The position numbers and the translations under genes were made by a program. This document shows, piece after piece, positions 17,026 through 25,521 of a DNA stretch of 50,971 nt. The DNA lies in the NCBI GenBank assembly GCA_003260025.2, contig QFZU02000081.1, positions 1 to 50,971 on the forward strand. The letters run 5' to 3'. Numbering within the stretch: the first letter of the stretch is position 1; every line of letters begins with the position of its first letter. The notes beneath the pieces are model-generated. The model had not been told where the DNA came from. It made no database searches and was given only the letters and a program-made list of their open reading frames with translations. Source of the stretch: Microbispora triticiradicis. Its GTDB lineage: Bacteria; Actinomycetota; Actinomycetes; Streptosporangiales; Streptosporangiaceae.

Positions 17026-17080
17026 CGGGAAAACCGGCCATGAGTCGATCTTGACGCCAGTTCCCCATGCAGACGTACGG

Positions 17081-17930
17081 TCAGCGGTCAACCGTGATCA
17101 GTTTGAGGGCGTCTTCCTTGTCCTTGTCGGACGGCAAGCTGTACCGCCGGGTGGTCTCCAGGCGGGCGCGGCCGAGGATCTCGGCGACCAGGACCAGGTC
17201 GGCCTTGCCGCGAACCAGCGTGGTGGCCAGCGTGTGGCGCAGGACGTGCGCCGCGGTGGGGTCGTCCAGCCCGGCTGTGCGGGCGATCTCGGCGATGATG
17301 CCGCCGGCGGCGCGGGCGCTCAGCCGCCCGCCCTTGGCGTTGGGAAATAGCGCTCGGTTGTCGTCGGCGCGGGGCCAGTTGGGGCGTTCATCCAGCCAGA
17401 GTTGTAGCTCGGTGCGGAGCTTGGGGTGGATATCGACCTCGCGGAACTTGCCGCCCTTGCCGTACAGGCGCAGCTTGCCCTTGCGGGGCCGACATCTGGA
17501 CGTCGTCGACGTCGAGGTGGACAACCTCGCTGATGCGGGCGCCGGCGTAGTACGGGATCAGCGCGATGCACCGGCCACGGGGCGACAGATGCGCCTCCAC
17601 GGCGCGCAGCCAGCGGATGCGGGCGCGTTCCTCCAGGGCGCGGGGCGCGTTCTTGGGCAGGTCTTCGCGGGCGATGTCGGCCTTGCCAAGGCCCCGGCGG
17701 GTGCAGAAGTCGTCCAGCGCGGTGAGGGTGGAGTTGACGTACACGCGGCTGCGCCTGGCGGGGCCGTCGCGCAGCAGCCACATCCGTTAGTCGCGCACGG
17801 CCCAGTCACGGGCCTGGCGGTCGGTCAGGGGATCGGCGGTGTAGGTGGCGGTGTAGTCGGCCAGCCAGGCCAGGAACATGCGCACGCGGGAGCGGTAGGT
17901 GCGCCGGGCGCCGCCCCTGCCACAAGGTTT
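17081..17930 (-). pseudogene. Tyrosine recombinase/integrase 1, broken by a stop codon and a frameshift
   Basis: The catalytic end reads HVLRHTLATTLV (HxxR), then LVAEILGRARLETTRRYSLP with the nucleophile Tyr. The first catalytic Arg lies in YYAGARISEVVHLDVDDV, in a different frame; the frame changes near 17490. Further upstream a SAM-like DNA-binding part (RTYRSRVRMFLAWLADY) is separated by an in-frame TAA at 17787-17789. The joined product would be about 280 residues, a normal XerC/D-type size, so the gene was whole once. No start codon is certain. Confidence 0.8.
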
Positions 17931-18122
17931 GTGCCGAGCGCGAGCTCGCCGCCAGGCCGTAACCGGTCGCGGCCGCTCACCGCGTGGCCCTGGCCGCGCT
18001 CGCCGCACCGCATGGGCCTGGTGATCGATGCGCTCGGTAACACATGGTAATGATTCAGTGGCACACGGTACCCGGCAAGGGTGCACCAGCCTCGTAGCCG
18101 CGAACAGATACGGAGATCCTCC

Positions 18123-18722
18123 ATGCGGGCAGCAACCACACGAACCCACACTCGATCCAGATGGTCAATCGCCGTCGTCAACGCGGCCGTCGGCAGCGCG
18201 CTGTTGACGGCCCTCATGGCCGCGCCGGCTCACGCTGGCGGAATGCCGAACGTCTCCGGCAAAGCCCGCGCATCCGCAGCCACCGTGCCCTCCCGATCGG
18301 GAGGGCAGGAATGGGTCCAGACCGGCCCGCTCACCTTCAGCCACACTCTCACCGGCGCCAACAATGTCTACGAGAAGGTCTCCGAGGTTCCGGCGCTCAC
18401 GATCCCCTTTCCCGGCGTGTGGGAGATCTCCTATCACGCCCGCACAGCGACCTACCCAACCGCGAACACGGCACTGTGGGTCACCACAGCGCTGTTCAAG
18501 AACGGCGGGCTCATCCCCGGAAGTGAGGCACTGTCCGGCCTCCTCACCTCGAACGTCCCGGGAACCCAGAACACCATCGGGCAGACGGTCACCGACACCT
18601 TCGCCGCCGGGGACGCCGTGACGCTCCACGCCTTCCGCATCGGGCAGGCCGGCACCGCCGCCGTCTACAGCAACTCCGACGGACGGACCACAGTCACGGC
18701 GCACTGGGTGAGCCCAACCTGA
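18123..18722 (+). CDS. Secreted beta-rich protein, C1q-like fold suspected
   Basis: 199 residues from ATG 18123, preceded by GGAGATCCTCC. A signal peptide is clear: Arg-rich start, hydrophobic SIAVVNAAVGSALLTALMA and cleavage after APAHA (about residue 38). The mature part is Thr/Ser-rich and beta-looking, with NTALWVTTALFKNGGLI and GDAVTLHAFRIGQAGT, a pattern like C1q/TNF-type jelly rolls in actinobacterial and phage proteins. It probably acts outside the cell; ligand unknown. It is the first of three secreted proteins in a row. Confidence 0.65.
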   Translation: MRAATTRTHTRSRWSIAVVNAAVGSALLTALMAAPAHAGGMPNVSGKARASAATVPSRSGGQEWVQTGPLTFSHTLTGANNVYEKVSEVPALTIPFPGVWEISYHARTATYPTANTALWVTTALFKNGGLIPGSEALSGLLTSNVPGTQNTIGQTVTDTFAAGDAVTLHAFRIGQAGTAAVYSNSDGRTTVTAHWVSPT

Positions 18723-19257
18723 GCCGAACCAAAGCGTTGCCTGCCACGGCACCACACGGGGTCTGACTAGCCGCCGACGGCCGCAGCGGAGAGACCGGGA
18801 ACGACGGACGGCCATCGTTCCCGGATCTCGTCGGCGTCACTCGAACCGATGAACAAACGTTGCTGCTACCGACGGACACAATCACCCGCCGGAACATCAC
18901 CCCGAAGGCTTCCTGCATGTAGTGGGTAGGCGGGAGATTGTCATGTAGTCCAGCGGGAGCCCAGACGAGACCGCGTAGACCTACCGGGACCGCGGCGGCA
19001 CCACGGCGGGGCGGTTGCTACCTGGCCTGCTTGGTGATGCTCGGCGTCGCGGCCGAGCAGGTCTTTGTCGAGGCCCATCTACATGGCCGCCGGGCACCCG
19101 CCTCCCGGCCCGGGACCGCCACTTGACCGTCCACGTCGCCTTCACGCAGGGGACAGGCATCTATCACTGTGACGCCAGTGACGCATGCTCGCCAATGTTG
19201 ATTACTTAAGGTCATCATTCGCGACTCTGGGTGACATCCGTTTCCGGTTGGAGGATC
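18723..19257. other. About 530 bases without a supportable gene
   Basis: Several short open frames on both strands, none with a good ribosome-binding site or known motif. The stretch separates two secreted-protein genes and presumably holds the promoter of the nuclease gene at 19258. Confidence 0.4.
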
Positions 19258-19939
19258 ATGCCTGTCCCCGTGCGGCGCACCCTGGCGACCATCGCGGCGC
19301 TCCTGGCCGCCACTGTTGTCAGCGGATACGCCGCCGCCCCGACCGCAGCATCGGCGTCATCCGTCCCGACCGCCGAAGGTCCGCTACTGCGGGAGGCGGT
19401 GCAGAGCCTGCCGGTGGCGGTGGAGGAACGCACCGGCTACAAGCGCGCCAGCTTCCGCCACTGGATCGACGCCGACCACGACGGCTGCAGCACCCGCGCA
19501 GAGGTCCTGATCGACGAGGCGCTCAGCCCGCCAGACATTGGCCCCGGCTGCGTGCTGGCGGGCGGAACCTGGCACTCCTACTACGACGACCAACTCATCG
19601 ATAATGCCTCCGAACTGGACGCTGACCACCTCGTCCCGCTGGCCGAGGCATGGGACTCGGGCGCCCACGCCTGGAGCCCGGCTCAGCGCGAGGCATACGC
19701 CAACGACCTGGACGAGCCGTACCACCTGGTCGCGGTCACCGCGCAGCAACCGGCAAAAGGCAGACAAGGACCCCGCCCAGTGGCTGCCCCCGCATGAGCC
19801 GGCCCGCTGCCGGTACGCCGCCGAATGGACCGCGGTCAAACTCCGCTGGCGGCTGTCGGCGGACCCCGCCGAAAAGGACGCCCTGGCCGCCCTCGCCCGC
19901 GCCTGCCCCGACCAGCCGATTCCCAGCCCGGACCGCTGA
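19258..19939 (+). pseudogene. Secreted HNH nuclease-like protein (DUF1524/GmrSD C-terminal type), frameshifted
   Basis: Start ATG 19258 follows TTGGAGGATC. A signal peptide (VRRTLATIAALLAATVVSG, cleavage near ASA) precedes a DUF1524-like domain: YKRASFRHWIDADHDGCSTR, then the HNH-type DADHLVPLAEAWDSGA and YANDLDEPYHLVAVT. Homology continues in the next frame as SNRQKADKDPAQWLPP and RCRYAAEWTAVKLRWRLS, ending at 19939. The shift is near 19742, where one C is extra or two bases are missing. Restored, the protein would be about 226 residues, a typical exported actinomycete nuclease. It may be functional if the shift is a sequencing error. Confidence 0.78.
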
Positions 19940-19990
19940 CCCCTCGGCCACGCAGCCAACGACCGGTGACCCGGCAACGAAAGGAACCCC

Positions 19991-20527
19991 GTGCGCATCA
20001 GTACTGCCACCACCGCCGTACTCGCCGTCACCACCTGCCTGGCAGGCGGCCTGGCGTTTCGACCGACACCGGCCTCAGCCGCGCAGGCCCCCGACCACGA
20101 CGTGATCAACAAGACCAGCGGAGGCCGGCTGGCCCTGTACGGTGACAGCACCGCGGAGGGGGCGATCGCCATCACCCTGCGGGACCCCGCGTGGAAGTAC
20201 CGCACCGAGGTGTGGGAGCAAGACGCCAAATGGCAGGCTGACGAGGCCGGCACATGGACCGTCGTGCTGAAAAATCAGGCCGCCAACAAGTGCCTGCAGC
20301 CCGCGGACGCCGCCTCGCAGCGCGGCACCGCCATCGTGGTCAAGAACTGCGACGGGTCAGACCTGCAAAAGTGGATCCTGGCGGGCGAGAAGGTCGACAA
20401 GAACGTGGCTATCACGCTGAACCGTTACAACGACGGCAGCTGGGACACCCTGCACCTGGACACCGCCTACCCCAGCGCCGACCGCCTGTGGCGGATCGCC
20501 CCCAACGACGAGCCCTGGCATCTCTGA
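19991..20527 (+). CDS. Secreted ricin-type beta-trefoil lectin-like protein
   Basis: 178 residues from GTG 19991 after AACGAAAGGA. Signal peptide with cleavage near ASAA (about residue 31). The mature part carries beta-trefoil marks: VVLKNQAANKCLQPAD, AIVVKNCDGSDLQKW (QxW-type) and DRLWRI. Ricin-type lectins bind sugars and are usually domains of bigger enzymes; here the lectin stands alone. It lies 51 bases after the nuclease gene, so the two are probably co-transcribed and end at the hairpin at 20559. Confidence 0.75.
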   Translation: MRISTATTAVLAVTTCLAGGLAFRPTPASAAQAPDHDVINKTSGGRLALYGDSTAEGAIAITLRDPAWKYRTEVWEQDAKWQADEAGTWTVVLKNQAANKCLQPADAASQRGTAIVVKNCDGSDLQKWILAGEKVDKNVAITLNRYNDGSWDTLHLDTAYPSADRLWRIAPNDEPWHL

Positions 20528-20558
20528 GGCAGGCCGTTGTCGGCCTGTTCTTTCGGAT

Positions 20559-20598
20559 GAGGCCCTCACCGCTTCGGCGGTGAGGGCCTCGCTTTTAC
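20559..20598 (+). terminator. Rho-independent-type terminator
   Basis: A perfect 14-base-pair stem (GAGGCCCTCACCGC at 20559-20572 with its complement at 20577-20590), a TTCG tetraloop, and then GCTTTTA. It lies 32 bases after the lectin stop and closes the secreted-protein cluster. Confidence 0.92.
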
Positions 20599-20938
20599 CC
20601 GGCTGGGCCAGGGGCCCCAACGGCCCCGTGGCCGCGGAATGCCAGGGGTACCAGGCCGGGCCGCAACGGCTGTCGGCGGAGTCACGGGGCGTCGTCCCGT
20701 ACCGGGAGGCTCCGCGGCCGCCGTGGCGAACGGCTCGGTCGGCGGGTGGCCCGGTGAGGTCACCAACGACGAGCCGCCATTCTGACCTTTTGGCTGTTTT
20801 GTCGGGCTGGAAATTACCCCCGGGGATGTGCGTGCAGCAGGTAACGGTGCGCTTTGCGCTATCACCGGGTGATCACGATCGGCCATCGCTGTGGTGGAGG
20901 TCGGGTGCCGGTGGTTGGGGATGGGTCAGCGTTGCGGG

Positions 20939-21280
20939 ATGAGGCGTTGGCGATGGCTTCCCCGGGCCGTCCTGGCAGTGCTGGGTGTGGCGGTGCTGGC
21001 CGGCCTGGTGTGGGTGCTCGGCCCGGGCGCGGCGTGGGTGCTGGTGCACTTCGACGGGGTCACGCTCACCGGCAAGGATCTGGCGGGTGTGCTGGACGCG
21101 ATCCGGGGGCGGGCGCTGGCGATCACGACCGGGCTGGTCGCTCTGGTGGCGGTGTACTACACCGCGCGCAATGCCGACACGGCCCTCCGCTCCCGAACAC
21201 GTCCCCAGCCGCCAGGTAGCGGGCCCAAGGCATCCCGGTCAAGCACGAGGACGCCGCCCGGCTGTGGCTTCTCGGCATAG
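20939..21280 (+). pseudogene. N-terminal remnant of a pentapeptide-repeat-type membrane protein
   Basis: From ATG 20939: two hydrophobic segments (AVLAVLGVAVLAGLVWVLG and TTGLVALVAVYYTARN) with TLTGKDLAGVLDAIRGRALA between them. This G-KDLA-x-x-L-x-x-x-RGR pattern is the usual start of actinobacterial pentapeptide-repeat proteins, which then continue with a TDRYTKAIEQL stretch and repeats; neither is present. After about 21190 the sequence is no longer similar and runs into the end of the convergent DUF998 gene. Confidence 0.55.
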
Positions 21281-21904
21281 CCGTACTGCAAGAAGCGATG
21301 CCCATCCCCAGCCCACGAACGCCAGCAGGCGAAGAAGGAGGCTCAGGGGCTGCGGGTGCTCGCCGCCTTGCGACAGTACGCCGGAGAGTACATAGATCGT
21401 CGGCAGGACCGCCCCGGTCACCGCGCATGAGATCGCCCAGCGTCGATCGGCCAACGCCGCGAACCGCCGGGTGAACACGAAGCAAGCTGCGATCAGGGAC
21501 ACCAGCACCACGAAGAAGCCGAAGCCGTGCAGTACGTAGCTCACGCTGGTTTCGGTGGGTATGCCGGATGGCGCCCCCGCCGGATAGCCCCACCCGGGTG
21601 CTGTGCGAAAGACGCCAGCGATGATGAGGCCGGCTCCGAATGCGCCGATCAACAGTGGCCCCCATGTCCCTCCGCGATCCGGGTGGAGTAAGCGCATCAT
21701 GCCCACGGCGAATGCGCCATAGAGCAGTCCGGTGACGATGAAATTGGCTATCTGGACCCATCCCAAGTCGCCCAGGCTGAGCAGGCTGAGCGGTTGCCGT
21801 CTGGGGTCGAAGCCGGGACGCGTGTAGTCCTGGATCAGGATCAGAGCGATGAACAGGGGGCCGGCGACAACACCGCATGTCAATAGGGCTCTGGTCAGTC
21901 TCAT
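21239..21904 (-). CDS. DUF998 family membrane protein
   Basis: 221 residues with six predicted membrane helices. The start LTCGVVAGPLFIALILIQ, then TRPGFDPRRQPLSLLSLGDLGWVQIANF, is the hallmark of DUF998. Function of the family is unknown. It is divergent from the TetR gene with two palindromic operators in the 62-base gap, so it is almost certainly the regulated target. Confidence 0.9.
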   Translation of the reverse strand: MRLTRALLTCGVVAGPLFIALILIQDYTRPGFDPRRQPLSLLSLGDLGWVQIANFIVTGLLYGAFAVGMMRLLHPDRGGTWGPLLIGAFGAGLIIAGVFRTAPGWGYPAGAPSGIPTETSVSYVLHGFGFFVVLVSLIAACFVFTRRFAALADRRWAISCAVTGAVLPTIYVLSGVLSQGGEHPQPLSLLLRLLAFVGWGWASLLAVRLCREATAGRRPRA

Positions 21905-21913
21905 CCTCTACCT

Positions 21914-21956
21914 CCTTAGCAGTGCTAAGGGACCATGCTTCCTTAGCACTGCTAAG
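21914..21956. promoter_or_regulatory. Twin TetR-type operators
   Basis: Two near-identical palindromes: CTTAGCA-G-TGCTAAG (21915-21929) and CTTAGCA-C-TGCTAAG (21942-21956), centres 27 bases apart. They fill most of the gap between the DUF998 and TetR starts, the classic setting for autoregulation plus control of the divergent gene. Confidence 0.9.
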
Positions 21957-21966
21957 CTGTCAATCG

Positions 21967-22575
21967 ATGAGCGAGATCAAGCGCCCGCCGCTCAGCAGAC
22001 ACGCCCTGATCGAAACGGCGCTTAGCCTGCTCGACGAGGTCGGGCTGGACAGGCTGACCGTGCGGAGGCTCGCCAGCGAGCTGGGAGTGCAGTCCCCGGC
22101 GCTCTACTGGCATATCCGCAGCAAGCAGGAACTGCTCGACGGCATCGCCGACGCGATCATCTTGGCTGCCGGGATGGGCCCGCCAAGCGATGGCGAGGCC
22201 TGGCAGGACTGGCTCGCCCGGCGTGCCCGCGCCTACCGCCGCTCGCTCCTGGCCCACCGCGACAGCGCCCGCATCGTCGCCACTGCCACTCGGCTAAGCA
22301 CCGAGACGCTCAAGCTGTTCGAGCAGGAGTTGTCCGCCCTGGTCGCGCAAGGCCTCACGCCGCTGTCCGCCCTGCGCGCGATTACCGCATGCACGCAGTA
22401 CGTCAATGGCTTTGTGCTCCAGGAGCAAGCCGCCCGCCCTCCGGCCGACGATCTCCTGCCGCTATTGGAGCAGGCGCCCACGCTCCTCAAGGCGATTGGC
22501 GAGGGCGGTGCGGCGTACAGCGAGGAGACTTTCGAACACGGCCTGTGTGCCCTGATCAACGGCCTGGACAGCTGA
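21967..22575 (+). CDS. TetR/AcrR family transcriptional repressor (TetR_C type)
   Basis: 202 residues from ATG 21967. The HTH reads GLDRLTVRRLASELGVQSPALYWHIRSK, with the ALYWH variant seen in TetR-class repressors proper; RHALIETALSLLDEVG precedes it. The C-terminal ligand-binding part resembles TetR_C. It lies 11 bases from the second operator and so represses itself and DUF998 until an inducer binds. An in-frame upstream start (21877) would run through the operators and is rejected. Confidence 0.93.
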   Translation: MSEIKRPPLSRHALIETALSLLDEVGLDRLTVRRLASELGVQSPALYWHIRSKQELLDGIADAIILAAGMGPPSDGEAWQDWLARRARAYRRSLLAHRDSARIVATATRLSTETLKLFEQELSALVAQGLTPLSALRAITACTQYVNGFVLQEQAARPPADDLLPLLEQAPTLLKAIGEGGAAYSEETFEHGLCALINGLDS

Positions 22576-22595
22576 TCGATACGCGCTGGCTCTCG

Positions 22596-22633
22596 GACAG
22601 GATGACCTGTCGGGATTAGAAGATTTAACGACA
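22596..22633. other. Inverted repeats, possible resolution-site remnant
   Basis: GACAGG-ATGA-CCTGTC (22596-22611) is a perfect inverted repeat, and TGTCG at 22608 pairs with CGACA at 22629-22633 to give a 26-base site framed like resolvase subsites. They lie 150 bases upstream of the serine recombinase. They could also be a weak hairpin after tetR. Confidence 0.3.
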
Positions 22634-22777
22634 CCCTCTGATCGAGCCTCGCAAGCCCTCTCGAAAATCGGACATCGAGCGACGAACCGTGACGCCGGAT
22701 GGCCGATTCCGCACACGAATTGACGACAGGATTTCCGACAGAAGAATCGGGCTCCAGCCCTTCCCGAGGAGAGCCTG

Positions 22778-23437
22778 GTGCAGATCGTCTACTCCCGCGT
22801 CTCCACCGCGGCCCAGTCCCTGCTGCGGCAGCGCCACATCCTCACCGAGGCAGGCCTTCTCGTGCGCACCGAAGGCGTCGCCGAGGGATTCCGGCCAGCC
22901 GACGGCGTCCTCCTCTTCGAGGACCCCGCCACCACCTCCAAGATCCCCGCCCTCGACCGGCCCGCGTTCGGCAAGATCGCCGCCAAGGCGCACCCGGGCG
23001 ACACCCTGACGGTCTCGGAGCTGTTCCGGCTCTGCCGCGACCTGCTCGACATCCACGCCGTCCGCAATTGGTGCCAAGCCCGCGGCGTCGCCCTGCGCGT
23101 CCTGTCCGGACCACTGTCGAACTTCCACGACCTCGCCGCAGGCGACGCCACCACCGCCGTCATCATCAACGTGATCACCGCTGTCGGCCAGTTCCAACGT
23201 GACATCCAGAACGAGCTCACCGTCGAGGGGATCGCCGCCGCCGAGGCCGAAGGCCGCTACCGCGGCCGGCCGCCCGCGCTGGACGGTGACCGGCGAGAGG
23301 ACGTGCGGGCGGCCTTCCACGAGGGCGCCTCGATCGCGGCCCTGGCACGGGCTCATGGGGTGAGCCGGGCGGCCGTGCGAACCGCCCTGGCCGACCTGCT
23401 GCCCGGCCAGGGCGTCCTGCCTCGGCCATCGGCGTGA
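22778..23437 (+). CDS. Serine recombinase (resolvase/invertase family)
   Basis: 219 residues from a GTG start after CCCGAGGAGA. The N-terminus IVYSRVSTAAQSLLRQR carries the catalytic Ser9 of the resolvase family. Middle: DPATTSKIPALDRPAFGK and HPGDTLTVSELFRLCRDL, the usual GDTL..L.RL.R. C-terminus: GRPPALDGDRREDVRAAFHEG and an HTH (SIAALARAHGVSRAAVRTAL). It is intact and lies beside a Tn3 transposase remnant, so it was probably a Tn3-family resolvase. The deviation FRLCRD from DRLGRS is unusual but within the family. Confidence 0.9.
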   Translation: MQIVYSRVSTAAQSLLRQRHILTEAGLLVRTEGVAEGFRPADGVLLFEDPATTSKIPALDRPAFGKIAAKAHPGDTLTVSELFRLCRDLLDIHAVRNWCQARGVALRVLSGPLSNFHDLAAGDATTAVIINVITAVGQFQRDIQNELTVEGIAAAEAEGRYRGRPPALDGDRREDVRAAFHEGASIAALARAHGVSRAAVRTALADLLPGQGVLPRPSA

Positions 23438-23449
23438 TCGACTGAAGGG

Positions 23450-23700
23450 TCAGGCGACCAGGTCGAGGTCAAGACGGCGGCCCATATCGATGTCGATGGT
23501 GCCGTAGAGGTTGGCGTTGGACCAGAACAGTGGCGAGAGTCCTCGCTTGTCGGCGTCGGTCATCTTCTTCCGCCAGGCGGGGTCCTTGAGGACGGACTGA
23601 ACCAGCAAGGTGTTGATGAAGACCAGCGCCGACTGGAGCAGGTGAAGGCTGAGCATGGAGACCTCCTGATGCTCCTCGCCGCGGTGCTCGCCCTGGTGTC
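23450..23700 (-). pseudogene. Tn3-family transposase (TnpA) C-terminal remnant
   Basis: The frame reads GEHRGEEHQEVSMLSLHLLQ, then SALVFINTLLVQSVLKDP and RGLSPLFWSNANLYG, the conserved end of Tn3-family transposases. Upstream of about 23700 similarity is lost, so more than 90% of the gene is missing. It converges on the resolvase gene with 12 bases between them. Confidence 0.75.
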
Positions 23701-23946
23701 GGACGGGGGCGGGCAGGAGCCCAGCCGTGCAGGGCGAGGGGGCGGCTTCGGTGAACAGGTCATGATCTTCTTGGGATTTTCAGCACTCCAGACGAACACG
23801 CGGCCGCGTCCTTGATCGCGATTTGGTTACTGATCGTTATTGTCTGCTGCGAGGCGTAGCGACGCGTCGGTGTGCTCGAACACCCTGGGGTCAGGTGGTC
23901 GAACTTGGCATCGCCTCTTACATCCGCTTTGAACATTGGATCAACG
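23701..23946. other. About 250 bases upstream of the WxL-like gene
   Basis: No gene seen. It contains the breakpoint of the Tn3 remnant and presumably the promoter of the following secreted-protein pair; AT content is higher around 23815-23850. Confidence 0.35.
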
Positions 23947-24483
23947 ATGCGCAGACCGTTTTTCCTGGCCGCAGCCGCCAGCCTGGCCCTTGGCCTGATG
24001 ACAGCGACTGCCCTGCCGGCGCTGGCCGACACCGCTGACACCGTCGTCACCTTCACCATCACCGGCGGCTCTTTGACCATCAGCGCACCGGCCTCGGTGA
24101 ACCTGGGATCGGTGGTATCGGGCGCCACCAGCATCTCTGGGCAGATAGGCCCGGTCACGGTGACCGACCAGCGCGGCACCCTGAACGGCACCTGGACCGC
24201 CACCGCTATCAGCACCGACTTCACCACCGGCGGAGCCACCCCACACGAGACGATCCCCAATATCAACGTCACCTACTCACCCGGCCCGGCCACCGCCACC
24301 ACCGGCACCGGCACCTTCACCCCAGGCCCAGGCGGCATCATCAACGTGCCGCGGGTGGCGTTCACCGGAACCGAATTGCAGGGGAACAACTCTGCGACCT
24401 GGAACCCGACGTTGACGATCAACATTCCGTCCGGGACCGTCGCGGGAACCTACACCGGCACCGTCACCCACTCAGTCGGCTGA
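23947..24483 (+). CDS. Secreted WxL-like surface protein
   Basis: 178 residues from ATG 23947. Signal peptide: RRP, hydrophobic FLAAAASLALGLMTATA, cleavage near LPALA. The mature protein is a Thr/Gly-rich beta domain: VTFTITGGSLTISAPASVNL then GQIGPVTVTDQRGTLNGTW, the layout of WxL-like cell-wall-binding domains, ending YTGTVTHSVG. An in-frame upstream ATG (23872) would spoil the signal peptide and is rejected. It is followed after 23 bases by a DUF916-like gene, as in WxL clusters of Firmicutes. Confidence 0.75.
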   Translation: MRRPFFLAAAASLALGLMTATALPALADTADTVVTFTITGGSLTISAPASVNLGSVVSGATSISGQIGPVTVTDQRGTLNGTWTATAISTDFTTGGATPHETIPNINVTYSPGPATATTGTGTFTPGPGGIINVPRVAFTGTELQGNNSATWNPTLTINIPSGTVAGTYTGTVTHSVG

Positions 24484-24506
24484 CCAAAACCGATCCCACA
24501 GCGACC

Positions 24507-25505
24507 GTGCGCCTTCACAACATCGCCGCTGGGCTGCTGATGGCCGGGGCCTTGACCTCGGCCACCAGCACGCTCACCACTCCCGCGCCGCCTGCGCCTG
24601 TGGCGCACTCCAGTACGGGCTGGATCGGGATCCGCCTGGTCGACGCGCCAGTCGAACTGCGCGCCGACTCCCGGGCCCGCCGCTACATCATCGACCACCT
24701 GGCGCCGGGGACGGTCATCCATCGACGGCTGGAGGTGTCCAACACCACTCGCTCGCCCCAGCATGTCGCGCTGTACCCGGCCGGAGCACAGATCCAGCAG
24801 CACAAGTTCCAGTTCGCCCCCGGCCACACCGCCAACGAGCTGTCCACCTGGACCAGCATCAACCGGCACGAGGTGATACTGGCCCCGCACACCCGCTCAC
24901 TGGTCACCGCCACCGTCACTGTGCCCAAGGACGCCGCGCCGGGCGAGCACTATTCGATGATCTGGGCCGAGATGACCAAAGACCCGCCGCCTGGCGGAGG
25001 CGTGCGGGAGATCAACCGTGTCGGCATCCGCATGTACCTGTCGGTCGGCGGCGGCAACCCGCCAGCGGCGGACTTCACCATCGACTCCCTCACCGCCCAG
25101 CGCGCGCCTACCGGGCAGCAGATCGTGTCGGCGCAGGTGCGCAACACCGGCGGCCGCGCCCTGGACCTCAGCGGCGAACTGAGCCTGTCAGGCAAAAGCC
25201 TGCACGCGGGCCCGTTCACCGTGCAGACCGGGACCACGCTCGCGCCCGGCGACTCTGGACCGGTCACCGTGCCCCTGCCCGAGCAGATCCCCAACGGCCC
25301 CTGGAACGCCCGCCTCCGCCTGGAAAGCGGAACGACCAGGCACACCGCCCGAGCCACCATCCAGTTCCCCTCCACCGCAGGGACCGCGCAGGCGGTCACC
25401 GCCAAAGACGACATCAGCTACCCCGCCGTTGCACTGCTCGCCGTCCTGTCCGCAGCCGCGGCGGCCACCATCCTGCTGATCCACACAAAACGCTGGTCAC
25501 ACTAG
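24507..25505 (+). CDS. DUF916-like exported protein with C-terminal membrane anchor
   Basis: 332 residues from GTG 24507. Signal peptide (LHNIAAGLLMAGALTSATS), two Ig-like beta regions (RLEVSNTTRSPQHVALYPAG; IVSAQVRNTGGRALDLSGEL), and a C-terminal helix AVALLAVLSAAAAATILLI with a short basic tail. This matches WxL-interacting, peptidoglycan-associated proteins (DUF916 type), which act together with WxL proteins at the cell surface. The pair is probably one operon. Confidence 0.75.
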   Translation: MRLHNIAAGLLMAGALTSATSTLTTPAPPAPVAHSSTGWIGIRLVDAPVELRADSRARRYIIDHLAPGTVIHRRLEVSNTTRSPQHVALYPAGAQIQQHKFQFAPGHTANELSTWTSINRHEVILAPHTRSLVTATVTVPKDAAPGEHYSMIWAEMTKDPPPGGGVREINRVGIRMYLSVGGGNPPAADFTIDSLTAQRAPTGQQIVSAQVRNTGGRALDLSGELSLSGKSLHAGPFTVQTGTTLAPGDSGPVTVPLPEQIPNGPWNARLRLESGTTRHTARATIQFPSTAGTAQAVTAKDDISYPAVALLAVLSAAAAATILLIHTKRWSH

Positions 25506-25521
25506 ATTTCACGCCCGGATT

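Noticed and set aside
20854..21395. Other open frames across the pentapeptide-type remnant
   Set aside because: They are Gly/Arg-rich alternative readings; only the frame from 20939 has membrane helices and the GKDLA motif.
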